Assembly (NCBI RefSeq): GCF_040111675.1 | Contig: NZ_CP157794.1 | Span: forward strand, 4,630,444 to 4,694,443 | Direction: 5' to 3' | From: Salinarimonas sp. | GTDB taxonomy: Bacteria > Pseudomonadota > Alphaproteobacteria > Rhizobiales > Beijerinckiaceae | Length of the DNA stretch: 64,000 nucleotides | Part shown: positions 16,167-24,744 of the stretch, one piece after another | Layout of the letters: each line of letters opens with the position of its first letter | Numbering within the stretch: position 1 is the stretch's first letter | Notes under the pieces: generated by a model | The model's input: the letters and a program-made list of their open reading frames with translations, nothing else | Told to the model about the DNA's origin: nothing | Databases searched by the model: none | Translations under genes and position numbers: made by a program

Positions 16167-17067
16167 AGTCTGGTTTTTTAAGGATGACTAGAGTGCCTGA
16201 CCTTTATTGTCTTTGCAGAGTTAGGCCGCTCAGCTTCAAGCTGATCGGGCAATCGCTGATATTCCCTTGGGGAAACTGACATCTTCAGCCTCTAATCTAA
16301 CGCGATTCTAGCAAGCTCAACGCTGAAGGATCTGCAACATAGTAGAATCACGTATGGAGCAGAAGGCGTACCGAGTCCTCTCGTGCGATTTGAGGCTCTT
16401 AGCACGAGGTCGAAGTTTCAATTTTCGATTGATCTCCGAGCACCTCCGCATCATTGCGGCCGGCGGCGCGCTCAGACGGCGTGAGCTGGCGATCCGGCCC
16501 ACGACTGATCGGACCGGCGCACGACAACTCGCCGACATCGATTCGTCGAAAGTCGCCACTCGGCCGCGCGGAAATATTGATTAATTCGCGTTTGACGCCG
16601 GACCGCCGCAGGGACCGCGCCGGCTCCGCCGACGGAAGGAAACCTTGCACAGCCGCAAGGGAGGGCCGAGATCGGCGGTCTGCCGCGGTTTCCCGGCAGT
16701 GGGCCGCTGCGGCAATGAATAAACACCTCTGATTGCCTTGATGAGCGAGAAAGCGACCTGATGCTTACGCCTGTCCGCTCGACGTTAAGCTCGTCGAAAT
16801 CTGCTTCGAGAGAACGATTACCTTTTAAAGTTGTAACACATGTAGCGCCTATCGACTTGCATCCGTGATATTTTTACAACGATTATCAAGGGCGCGAACA
16901 AGACCCAAGGATGTTTTTTTGCCGATGGTACACGAAAAGGTGGAGACTCGCACGAGCGAGTCGCACCCGCATGCCCCCGGCGAGGCGATGCACGCCGCGA
17001 CCGCGAGCCGGCGCGGCTGTTGCCGAAGTCGCGCGGCGACAGGACCGAATCGGAGCGCGCCCGCCTG
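16167..17067. other. 901-bp AT-richer region without recognisable genes
   Basis: Composition is visibly lower in GC than the rest of the window, with tracts such as CTTTTAAAGTTGTAAC near 16825 and ATATTTTTACAACG near 16868. Short open frames (for example 16354-16584 plus) have no recognisable domain and poor codon bias. Lying between the integrase start and yggT, it could be the left-over body or attachment region of an element, or hold an unrecognised RNA. I see no tRNA-like repeat in it. Confidence 0.5.
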
Positions 17068-17358
17068 TCAGAGCAAAGCGGGCGCGATGTCGTTCATCAG
17101 GAAGCTGCGTAGGAAGAAGATGATCAGCAACAGCACGATCGGCGAGATGTCGATGCCGCCGAGATTGGGCAGGATGTTCCGGATCGGACGCAGGAGCGGC
17201 TCGGTGATGCGGCTCAGCACGTCGTAGATCGCGCGGACGACGTCGTTCTGCATGTTGACCACGCCGAAGGCGATCAGCCAGCTGAGGATGGCCGATCCGA
17301 TGATCACCCATGTCAGAAGGCCCAAAATCAAGTCGATCGTTTGGAAGAGCGCGATCAT
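17068..17358 (-). CDS. yggT: YggT family membrane protein
   Basis: The 96-aa protein has two membrane helices (about 8-30 and 72-92) joined by a segment with the family pattern ITEPLLRPIRNILPNLGGID. YggT proteins are widespread in bacteria and have been linked to osmotic tolerance and cell-envelope or division functions; the molecular role is unclear. It is transcribed away from the tRNA gene. Confidence 0.9.
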   Translation of the reverse strand: MIALFQTIDLILGLLTWVIIGSAILSWLIAFGVVNMQNDVVRAIYDVLSRITEPLLRPIRNILPNLGGIDISPIVLLLIIFFLRSFLMNDIAPALL

Positions 17359-17592
17359 CTGGTCGTCCTGGCTGCGGATCCGGGGGAGAAGCGAACGTGA
17401 GGTGCCGCCGCGCTTCGTTTAGCCGTGATCGCGCGCGAGGACAATGGCGCGTCGGCCGCGCGGCGTGCGGGCGTCGATCTCTTTGGGCGGCGAACGCGAA
17501 ATCCGCGTTGACAGCCGCCCCCGGCCCGCTTATCAACCGCCAACTCGGACGGCGAGGCCACCCGCCCCGCCCTTCGTCCGGCCGAACCGGCC

Positions 17593-17668
<76 letters not shown>

Positions 17669-17700
17669 GGTCCCCTCGATTTCCAAAATATGGTTTTGTA

Positions 17701-18154
17701 TCAGAGATTTGGCGGCTTCTGCCGCCGAGCTGCGTACCCAGAACCGAGCCTAGCGAAGCCGTCGAGCTGTAAGGCGCCTTTGCAGATGAGCTCGATGTCG
17801 TCGGTACGCTCGGAATAGGCCGGCAGCCGGTCGCTGAGCACGATTCGGCTCTCCAGGCCGCCGCAGCAATGAACCATGCCCTCGGCGAGGCGCTGCATCA
17901 CCGCCTCTCGATCTTCGGCTTTCGCGATTCGTATCGAAACGTGACGATACGGGCGAGATCCGGGTGTCGTAGGTGAGCCGGATGTTCGCGCAGTGCTCGG
18001 CCACGAGAGGAGCATCCGCGCGAAGCACCTCCGCCCCGAGAAGATCGACGGCGCCGAACGCGCCGACGAGACGCTCCCCCGACCTGCCGAACACGAGCAT
18101 CGCGCTCCGGCCCGAACGATTACGCTCCGCCGTTCTCCTCAGCGTCCGCGGCAT
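17701..18154 (-). pseudogene. Frameshifted gene of unknown function after the fhuF-like gene
   Basis: Two overlapping minus-strand frames each have good third-position GC only over part of this stretch. Frame one (MLVFGRSGERLVGAFGAVDL to IRLTYDT) covers about 18100-17975. Frame two (PYRHVSIRIAKAEDREAVMQ to LGSGYAARRQKPPNL) covers about 17975-17701. A single-base change near 17970 would join them into one protein of roughly 130 residues. I do not recognise the family. Its start overlaps the end of the iron-reductase gene, suggesting it belonged to the iron operon. A sequencing error could also explain the break. Confidence 0.5.
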
Positions 18155-18968
18155 GACGGATCATCGTCTTGCGGAGGAAATCCCGCCTGTCCTTGCGAAG
18201 CACGCACGTGCCGCAATAGGCGCCTTCGCTGCGCGCCGTCGTATAGTAGCGACAGCAGCCCGCCCGTTCGCGAAAGGTCTCGCGGAGCGGAAGACCCAAG
18301 GGACTTTCCGACGCGTCGATCTCGATGGTCAGGAAGGCGAGCTGGCGGAAGTCGAGCCGTGATCCCGGTCGCCGGATGACGGCTTCGGCTCGTCCCGTCG
18401 CGCGATGGAGTTCGCCTGCCTCCTTGCCGAGAAGGAGGTACGCGTTCGCGACGTTGTCGGCGACCAGGCGCCACAGCGCCCCGCGCGATAGACCGCAGGC
18501 GCGCGCGACACCGTCGACGAGCGGCTCGAAGACGCGCTCGATCGCCTCGCCGGCGGCATGGGCAGGCAGGTCGCGTTCGGCGCACGGGCCGAGGAAGACG
18601 CGTGTTTCGAGGTAGGCGTAGGCTTCGCCGTCCACTGCGCCGTGCGCCAGCGTGCTGCGGTAGGCGGTGACCCGCGGCGAGACCCCCGAGATGTCGCCTC
18701 CGGCCAGGTCGAGCGCCGCCAGGCTTCCGCCCAGCTCGTGGGCGAGGCGGTTGACGAGGTACGCGCCCCGGCCCATGGGGTCGAGATCGGGTTCCCGCAG
18801 CAATTCCTCCGCCATGGCTCGCTCGCAAACGGCCGGATCGGAGCGGAAATCCGCGAGACGATACTGCCCGTCCTCCAGCGGGTCGGCGAGGGCCGCCGGC
18901 TCCGGGAACGCCGCTTGGTACACGGCCAACACGCTCATGCGCCGGTCATCGGCACGCACGGACATCAA
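18120..18968 (-). CDS. FhuF-like siderophore-iron reductase
   Basis: The 282-aa protein ends with a Cys cluster of the FhuF type, AGCCRYYTTARS then EGAYCGTCVLRK: CC, then 12 residues, then CxxC. E. coli FhuF has the same plan with 10 residues between and binds a [2Fe-2S] cluster that reduces ferric hydroxamate siderophores in the cytoplasm. The N-terminal part (FRSDPAVCERAMAEELLREP, YLVNRLAHELGG) also fits FhuF-like proteins. It lies 72 bp downstream of tonB in the iron-uptake cluster, consistent with releasing iron after import. The Cys spacing is slightly longer than the classic one. Confidence 0.8.
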   Translation of the reverse strand: MMSVRADDRRMSVLAVYQAAFPEPAALADPLEDGQYRLADFRSDPAVCERAMAEELLREPDLDPMGRGAYLVNRLAHELGGSLAALDLAGGDISGVSPRVTAYRSTLAHGAVDGEAYAYLETRVFLGPCAERDLPAHAAGEAIERVFEPLVDGVARACGLSRGALWRLVADNVANAYLLLGKEAGELHRATGRAEAVIRRPGSRLDFRQLAFLTIEIDASESPLGLPLRETFRERAGCCRYYTTARSEGAYCGTCVLRKDRRDFLRKTMIRHAADAEENGGA

Positions 18969-19040
18969 CGGCTCTCCTCGTGGCCTCGTCCGAGGGGGCG
19001 CGCCCCCTGCTCTCCGGAACGCGGTGCAGTCTCGCCGAGA

Positions 19041-20249
19041 TCAGCGAATCGAGAAACGCAGCGGGACCGAGACGGTGACGCTGCCCTGGTGAGATCGAGG
19101 CGGCGCGGGCAGCGACGCGCCCGGCCGGACGGTGGCGAGCGCGGCCCGGTCGAGGCTCTCGTCGCCGGCGCTGCCGACGAGGCTCGAGCGGACCACGCGG
19201 CCCGACGCGTCGATCGTGAACCGCACGGTCGCGACGCCCTCGATCCGTCGGGCCCGGGCGGCATCCGGGTAGCGCATGCGCGCACGCAAGGCCGCCGCGA
19301 GCTCGGCCGAGTAGCGCCGGATCGCGGACGGGTCGGCGCGCGCGCCGGCGCCGGACACCGATTGGCGGGAGGGCGCCGCCGCAGCCGCCTGCGCGGCGCG
19401 GCGCTCGGGAGCGGCGCGGCGCTGTGGAGCGGCACGGCGCTCCGGCTCTGCGCGTGCGACCTGGGGAAGATCGTTCGGGCGGGCCGGCGGGGTCGGCAGC
19501 GCCACCTCCGCCGTGGCGACGGCGGCCGCGGCGACGACCTCGGCGGTCGCGGGCGGGGGCGGGACCGGCGCCGCCTCTTCCGGCTCGGGCTCCAACGCGT
19601 CCGCTTCCTCCACGAAGGCCTCGATCGCGACCGTCTCGGCCGCATCGACCGCCTCCGCCTGGCTCGGCCGGGGAGAGACGGCCTCGGCGACCGGGATCGC
19701 ATCGGGCGAGACGGGATCCGCCACGTCGGCCTCGACGATCGCGGCGGCCTGCGCCGGGACCGCCACCGCTTCCACCACCTCGGTCGTCGACAGGGGCTCG
19801 CTCTCCTGCGGCGCCACGAGCTGCGCAGCGCGCGCCGGCTCTGCCGTCGCGACGGCCTCGACGGGCGCTGGGTTCACCGGCTGCGCCTGCTGTCCCGCGT
19901 CCACCACCTCGACGGCTTCGGCGACCTGGACCGGCTCGGCCTCGGGCGCGTCCTCCACCGGCTCCGCCTCGGGCGCGTCCTCCACGACTTCCGCTTCCTC
20001 CGGCGGCGTGTCGGTGGCGTCGTCCGGCGGAGCGTCGATCGTCGCGGCCTCGTCGATCGCCGCGATCGGGGGAACCTCGCCGCCCGCCGCGTCGCCGGCC
20101 GGGACCAGCGCGACCTCGAAGCCACCGAGGTCGGCGCTCTGCGCGCCGGAGCGCGGCGCCTGCCACAGGATCGCGGCGGCGATGCCGGCATGAATCAGCG
20201 CGGCCCCGAGGAGCGCGGGAACCCATTGCCGAGGCCCGGTCTCCATCAT
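19041..20249 (-). CDS. tonB: TonB energy transducer for siderophore uptake
   Basis: The 402-aa TonB-family protein has an N-terminal membrane anchor (about 8-30, WVPALLGAALIHAGIAAAIL), a very long Ala/Val/Glu/Pro-rich periplasmic linker (about 45-310) and a C-terminal TonB domain (about 318-402; RMRYPDAARARRIEGVATVR). It transmits the ExbBD proton-motive energy to the outer-membrane receptor encoded in the same cluster. Its ATG overlaps the end of the upstream exbD by 4 bp. The linker is longer than in E. coli TonB (239 aa in total). Confidence 0.92.
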   Translation of the reverse strand: MMETGPRQWVPALLGAALIHAGIAAAILWQAPRSGAQSADLGGFEVALVPAGDAAGGEVPPIAAIDEAATIDAPPDDATDTPPEEAEVVEDAPEAEPVEDAPEAEPVQVAEAVEVVDAGQQAQPVNPAPVEAVATAEPARAAQLVAPQESEPLSTTEVVEAVAVPAQAAAIVEADVADPVSPDAIPVAEAVSPRPSQAEAVDAAETVAIEAFVEEADALEPEPEEAAPVPPPPATAEVVAAAAVATAEVALPTPPARPNDLPQVARAEPERRAAPQRRAAPERRAAQAAAAAPSRQSVSGAGARADPSAIRRYSAELAAALRARMRYPDAARARRIEGVATVRFTIDASGRVVRSSLVGSAGDESLDRAALATVRPGASLPAPPRSHQGSVTVSVPLRFSIR

Positions 20250-20662
20250 CGCCCTACGTCCCCGCCGCCGGGCACGGTCAGCAGGCGCAGCCGCTCGACG
20301 CCGGCCTCGCGCAGGAGCTCCATCACCGCGACGACGGCCGTCGCCTCGGCGCGCCCGTCGGCCTTGAGCCGGACCTGCGCCTCGGCGTCGCCCGCCAGCC
20401 GCTCGGCGACCGCGGCCCGCAGCGCCGCCTCCTCGACGCGCGCGCCGTCGAGCGCGAGCTCGCCGTCGGCGCCGACGAGCACGAGCAGGTCCCCGGTCTC
20501 CGCCGGCCCCTCGCTCGCGGATCGCGGAGGCGCGATCTCGAAGGGGTCCGACGTGGCGAGCCGGCCCGCCAGCATGAAGAAGATGAGGAGGAGAAAGACG
20601 ACGTTGATGAGCGGCAGGACGCGCTCCTCGTCGTTACGGGGACGGGGCGGCTCGAAGAGCAT
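20246..20662 (-). CDS. exbD: ExbD-type biopolymer transport protein (second copy)
   Basis: This 138-aa ExbD/TolR-family protein has a membrane helix (about 15-33) with PLINVVFLLLIFFMLAG, then a periplasmic domain. At the position where ExbD/TolR proteins usually have the proton-binding Asp (PLIDVVF in the neighbouring copy) this one has Asn (PLINVVF). That residue is essential in studied ExbD and TolR, so this subunit may not carry protons itself and may form a mixed stator with the other ExbD. It overlaps tonB by 4 bp and lies 4 bp after the first exbD. Confidence 0.9.
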   Translation of the reverse strand: MLFEPPRPRNDEERVLPLINVVFLLLIFFMLAGRLATSDPFEIAPPRSASEGPAETGDLLVLVGADGELALDGARVEEAALRAAVAERLAGDAEAQVRLKADGRAEATAVVAVMELLREAGVERLRLLTVPGGGDVGR

Positions 20663-20666
20663 GAGA

Positions 20667-21107
20667 TCAGCGCCTCCGGTCGCGGATCAGCGAGAGGTCG
20701 GCGACCCCGATCACGGCGAGGCCGTCGAGGACGCGGACCGCCTCCTGAAGGGAGACGCCCGGGGCGGGCTCGACGACGACGCGCTGCTCCGGCTTCGCCG
20801 CGAGGCGCGCGGCGACGCGCTCGCCGAGCGTCTCCAGCGAGACGGTCGCTCCGGCGAGCCGGACGCCGTCCGGGCGGATCTCGACGAGCAGCGCTCCCTC
20901 GACCGACGTCCCGGCCGCCGCCCGCGCGGGGGCGTCGAGCTCGATCGACCGCCAGTCGAGGAACGACGAGGTCAGCATGAAGAAGACGAGGAGGATGAAC
21001 ACGACGTCGATGAGCGGCGTCAGGCTGATCAGCGCGCGCCGCCGACCCTGCGGAGCGCCCGCCTCATTCGCCAGCCGCGACGGCGCTACGGAAACGGGCG
21101 GGCTCAT
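20667..21107 (-). CDS. exbD: ExbD-type biopolymer transport protein (first copy)
   Basis: The 146-aa ExbD/TolR-family subunit has a membrane helix at about 29-48 containing SLTPLIDVVFILLVFFML, with the conserved proton-carrying Asp. A periplasmic domain follows. Its start lies 44 bp inside the 3' end of exbB; no better start codon precedes the helix, so the overlap appears real. With ExbB it forms the motor that powers TonB. Confidence 0.92.
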   Translation of the reverse strand: MSPPVSVAPSRLANEAGAPQGRRRALISLTPLIDVVFILLVFFMLTSSFLDWRSIELDAPARAAAGTSVEGALLVEIRPDGVRLAGATVSLETLGERVAARLAAKPEQRVVVEPAPGVSLQEAVRVLDGLAVIGVADLSLIRDRRR

Positions 21108-21939
21108 GGATCGCGTCCTCGTCTGCCGGATCGGCGTCCTCGGAGAGGTCGTGGGTGAATACGCGGGTGACGACGCTGTCCATCTCGAGGGCCAGTCGGT
21201 CGACCTTGCGCTCGAGCCAGTTCAGGACCACGACGACGGGCATGGCGACGGCGAGGCCGACCGCGGTGGTCAGGAGCGCCTCCCAGATACCGCCCGACAG
21301 GATCGCCGGGTCCACCTGGTTGCCCGCCGCCTCCAGCTGGCGGAACGCCTCGATCATGCCGAGCACGGTGCCGAACAGGCCGAGCAGCGGCGCGAGCGAC
21401 GCGATCACCTCGAGCGGCCGGAACCACGACCGCAGCGCCGCCAGCACGTCGCGGCCGTAACGGACCACCTCCTCGCGCACCTTCGCTTCCGGGAGCCCCC
21501 GCCGCTGGCCGCGGATCGCCCGGATCAGGGCCTGGGCGACAGGGTTCCTCGCCCCGCGCAGCCGTTCCAGCGCCTGCGCCTCCCGGCCCGCGCGCCACAG
21601 CGCGAGCCCCTCGCGCGCCGCCGTGCGGTCGCCGAGCCCGAGGGCGCGAAACTGCATCAGCTTCACGAGCACGATGGCGAGCGCCACCACCGAGAGCGCG
21701 AGCAGGACGGCGACCACGGGCCCGCCGACCTGCAGGAGCTCGAGCGCGCGCTCCGTCACCCCGCCGGGCGCGTCGGCCAGCGCGGGCGCTCCTTCCGCCG
21801 CGCCGTCCGCAAGCGCCTGTCGCGCCGGCTGGGCGGCGTCGGCCGGGGCATCCGCCGGCTGCGATCCCTCCCCCGCCGAGGCGGGCGGGGTCTCCGGCGT
21901 GGAAGGCGGGGCGTCGGCGGTGCCGAATTCTTCGTTCAT
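21064..21939 (-). CDS. exbB: ExbB-type proton channel protein (MotA/TolQ/ExbB family)
   Basis: The 291-aa protein starts MNEEFGTADAPP. It has an Ala/Pro-rich N-terminal extension (to about residue 70), then three membrane helices (about 75-97, 180-202 and 225-245). IASLAPLLGLFGTVLGMIEAF is the family signature. It forms the ExbB pentamer around ExbD and drives TonB. The long N-terminal extension is seen in alphaproteobacterial ExbBs. It overlaps the first exbD by 44 bp. Confidence 0.92.
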   Translation of the reverse strand: MNEEFGTADAPPSTPETPPASAGEGSQPADAPADAAQPARQALADGAAEGAPALADAPGGVTERALELLQVGGPVVAVLLALSVVALAIVLVKLMQFRALGLGDRTAAREGLALWRAGREAQALERLRGARNPVAQALIRAIRGQRRGLPEAKVREEVVRYGRDVLAALRSWFRPLEVIASLAPLLGLFGTVLGMIEAFRQLEAAGNQVDPAILSGGIWEALLTTAVGLAVAMPVVVVLNWLERKVDRLALEMDSVVTRVFTHDLSEDADPADEDAIHEPARFRSAVAAGE

Positions 21940-22026
21940 GCTGGACCGTTCTGGAGCAGGGGGCGAGCGGCGCGCCGCCACGCGCGCGGCGCTCTCGTCG
22001 AGACCGCCGGCGGCGGCCGGCGCGCG

Positions 22027-22476
22027 TCACTTCAGGAAGGGCACGGACCTGGTGCCGACGGCGATCTGCGAGAGGCAGTCCTCACGCGGTCCGCTCTCGC
22101 CTTCACAGGCGAGGACCTCGTTGAGGAGGACGCTGCCGACGCCCTCGCAGGTCACGTCGGTGAAGTCGAAGAGCTTGATGACCGTCTTGTCCCCGGGCAA
22201 CGGCCCGAGCTGGATCGCGAGCCGTCGGGCGACGACGCCGTCGGTGTCGAGCGCGAACAGGTCCAGACGGAACGTTTCGAGCGCCGCGGAGCGGTTCTCG
22301 ATCATCAGGTAGGCGCGGCAGGCGTCGCCGACCGTTTCGAGACGGTTGAGCTCGAGCCCGATCGGCCGGCCCTCGTCCTGCGCGATTGCGCCGCTCATGG
22401 CCGACGTCGAGATCCAGCATGCGCCGGCGGCGCCGAGGCAGAAGCGGAGGGAACGCTGTGCGACTGTTCTGATCAT
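22027..22476 (-). CDS. Small secreted Cys-containing protein of the exbB/tonB operon
   Basis: The 149-aa protein begins MIRTVAQRSLRFCLGAAGAC, with a signal peptide cleaved near AIAQ (about 31). The mature part carries single Cys residues in DACRAYLMIENRS, DVTCEGVGSVLLNEVLACEG and REDCLSQIA, which could form two disulfides. An alternative start at 22575 would add a non-hydrophobic leader. A protein of this type next to exbB recurs in alphaproteobacterial iron loci to my knowledge, but its role is not defined. It may be a periplasmic partner of the ExbBD-TonB complex. Confidence 0.72.
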   Translation of the reverse strand: MIRTVAQRSLRFCLGAAGACWISTSAMSGAIAQDEGRPIGLELNRLETVGDACRAYLMIENRSAALETFRLDLFALDTDGVVARRLAIQLGPLPGDKTVIKLFDFTDVTCEGVGSVLLNEVLACEGESGPREDCLSQIAVGTRSVPFLK

Positions 22477-22767
22477 CGTCTCGAGCCGTGAAATTCGCAG
22501 AGGACGGCGTTGATCGCTTATTCCCGCGCTGGATGCAAGTGCAAGACAGAATTTTTGATACGTTCCAAAGTACACTGACGCTCATGACGAACCATCACGT
22601 CTCTGCAATCTCTTGCGTCACGAGACGATCTCTGCATGGATGCTCTCTCCGACCAGGACGAGGCGGCTCACGTCGAGGGCGGCCTCGTTCCCGGAGCGCC
22701 GACGTCTCGTTTGGAAGCAGTGTAAGCTGATATTCACGCGATTACGGCTCGGCGATGATCCACTCGT

Positions 22768-24744
22768 CTAGTCGCCGCCGCGGCGCAGGAGCAGCATGAG
22801 AAGTGGCGCGCCGACGAGTGCGGAGATCAAGCCGGCCGGCAATTGGTAGGGGAAGTCCATCACGCGGCCGAGCCAGTCGGCGACGACCATGAGCCCGGCG
22901 CCTGCGAGCGCCGCGCCCGCGACCTGTGGCAGGCCGCGGGCGAGGCCGAGCTCCCGGGTGACGTGCGGCGCCATGAGGCCGACGAAGCTCAGAGGCCCGA
23001 CGACGAGCGTCGCGGTCGCCGTGCACGACGCCGCGAGCACCAGGAGCGCCGCACGCGTCGTGGCCAGCCGCAATCCCAGCCCCGCTGCGGCCGCCGGGCC
23101 GAGAACGAGAAGGTCCAGCCATCGGCGGGCCAGGAGCGTCGACGACAGGAGCAAGCCCGCGAGCCCGGCGGTCATGAGCGCCGACGAGGCGTCCACGCCG
23201 GAGGTCGAGCCGCTGATCCAACGCAGGACCTGAAGGGCGCGTGGGTCTCCCGTCGCCGCGAGCGCGCCGGCGATCGCGTCGACGAAGGCGCTCAGCGCGA
23301 TGCCGGCGAGGAGCACACGCTCGGGCGCGAAGCCGGAGCGACGCCCGAAGGCGAAGATCGCGACGAGAACGACGAGGGCGGCGAGAAAGGCGGCGCCGAT
23401 CTGCCCGCCGGAACCGAGCGTCGGCGCGAGGAAGATCGCAAGGGTGACGCCGAGGGTCGCTCCCGCGCTGATGCCCAGGATCTCGGGGCTCGCCATCGGG
23501 TTCGCCGTCAGCCTCTGCAGGATGGCTCCCGCGCAGGCGAGAAGGACACCTGCGGCGCCCGCCGCGACCACGCGGGGCCAGCGCCAAGGCAGGACCGAGG
23601 CCCAGTCCTCCGCGGCCAGGATGGCCCAGCTCCCGTCCGGAGCGCGCCCGACGACCAGCGCGCCGGCCACGACGAGGCCGAGGACGCCGGCGAGCGGCGC
23701 CAGAAGGCGCGAGGGTCGGACGCGCCGGCGCGCGGACACGCCGCCGGCGTCGAGCGCGCTCCCGGCGAGGCTGCGCAGGCGCGGCAGGAGAAAGAGGAGG
23801 AGCGGCGAGCCGAGGAGCGCCGTGACGGCGCCCGTCGGGACGAATTGCCCGATGGAGCCCGCGAGCGCCTGCACCGCTTCGTCGGTGAGCCACAGGAGGC
23901 TTCCCCCGATGAGCGGCGACCAGACGAGCCGCGCCCGCAGGCTCCGCGCCCCGGCGAGCCGCGCGATGGCCGGGGCGACGAGGCCGACGAATCCGATCAC
24001 GCCGACGGCGCTGGTCACGAAGGCGGCGAGGGCGACGGCGACGGCGATCCCCGAGACGCGCACGGCGCGCACCGGCACGCCGAGCGCGCGCGCGCCTCCC
24101 TCGTCGAGATCGAGCAGCGCGAGCGGCCGCACGAGAAGCGCGGCCAGGACCACGAGGACGGCGATCCGCGCCAGCAGGGAGACCGGAACGCTCCAGTCCT
24201 GCTGCGCCAGGGATCCGCCGCCCCAGATGAACAGGCTGACCAGGTAGCGGTCGTTCATCAGCACCAGGAGCGCGGCCAGCGCCCCGCAATACAGGCTGGC
24301 GACGAGACCGGCGAGCACGAGCGCGAACGGCGAGTAGCCGCGACGGGACACCAGCGCCAGGACGACCGTCATGGTCAGTGCGCTTCCGGCGAGCGCGACG
24401 AGATCGCGCCCGAACCCGAGGAGCAGCGGGAACCAGAGGGTCGCGACGGCGAGGGCGAGATTCGCGCCGGCGGAGACGCCGAGCGTCGTCGGAGAGGCGA
24501 GCGGATTGCGCAGGACCTGCTGCAGGATCGCGCCCGCGAGCGCCAGGGCGGCGCCGGAAAGGATCGCCGTGGCGATGCGCGGCAGCCGCGCGTGCAGCAG
24601 CAGCATGCGCGCCATGTCGTAGCCGGCCGCAGGCTCGCGAAGCGCCATGAGCTGCGGCCAGAGCAGGACGAGAGCGAGGCCGAGCGCGGCCGTCCCGAGC
24701 GCGCCGGCCACGACGCCCGGATGGATGCGCGGCGTCGTAACCAT
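22768..24744 (-). CDS. fhuB: FhuB-like siderophore ABC transporter permease (two fused halves)
   Basis: The 658-aa inner-membrane permease consists of two FecCD-type halves in one chain (about 1-330 and 345-658), as in FhuB (660 aa). Each half has the pattern RLPRIATAILSGAALALAGA / RWPRVVAAGAAGVLLACAGA, then LQQVLRNPLASP-TLGVSAGA / LQRLTANPMASPEILGISAGA. It moves ferric hydroxamate-type siderophores across the inner membrane with the FhuC and FhuD homologues. Its ATG overlaps the fhuD stop codon (TGATG), so translation is coupled. Confidence 0.93.
   Translation of the reverse strand: MVTTPRIHPGVVAGALGTAALGLALVLLWPQLMALREPAAGYDMARMLLLHARLPRIATAILSGAALALAGAILQQVLRNPLASPTTLGVSAGANLALAVATLWFPLLLGFGRDLVALAGSALTMTVVLALVSRRGYSPFALVLAGLVASLYCGALAALLVLMNDRYLVSLFIWGGGSLAQQDWSVPVSLLARIAVLVVLAALLVRPLALLDLDEGGARALGVPVRAVRVSGIAVAVALAAFVTSAVGVIGFVGLVAPAIARLAGARSLRARLVWSPLIGGSLLWLTDEAVQALAGSIGQFVPTGAVTALLGSPLLLFLLPRLRSLAGSALDAGGVSARRRVRPSRLLAPLAGVLGLVVAGALVVGRAPDGSWAILAAEDWASVLPWRWPRVVAAGAAGVLLACAGAILQRLTANPMASPEILGISAGATLGVTLAIFLAPTLGSGGQIGAAFLAALVVLVAIFAFGRRSGFAPERVLLAGIALSAFVDAIAGALAATGDPRALQVLRWISGSTSGVDASSALMTAGLAGLLLSSTLLARRWLDLLVLGPAAAAGLGLRLATTRAALLVLAASCTATATLVVGPLSFVGLMAPHVTRELGLARGLPQVAGAALAGAGLMVVADWLGRVMDFPYQLPAGLISALVGAPLLMLLLRRGGD

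Noticed and set aside
16354..16584. 76-codon plus-strand frame in the AT-richer region
   Set aside because: No domain, no ribosome site and mixed codon bias; not enough to call a gene.
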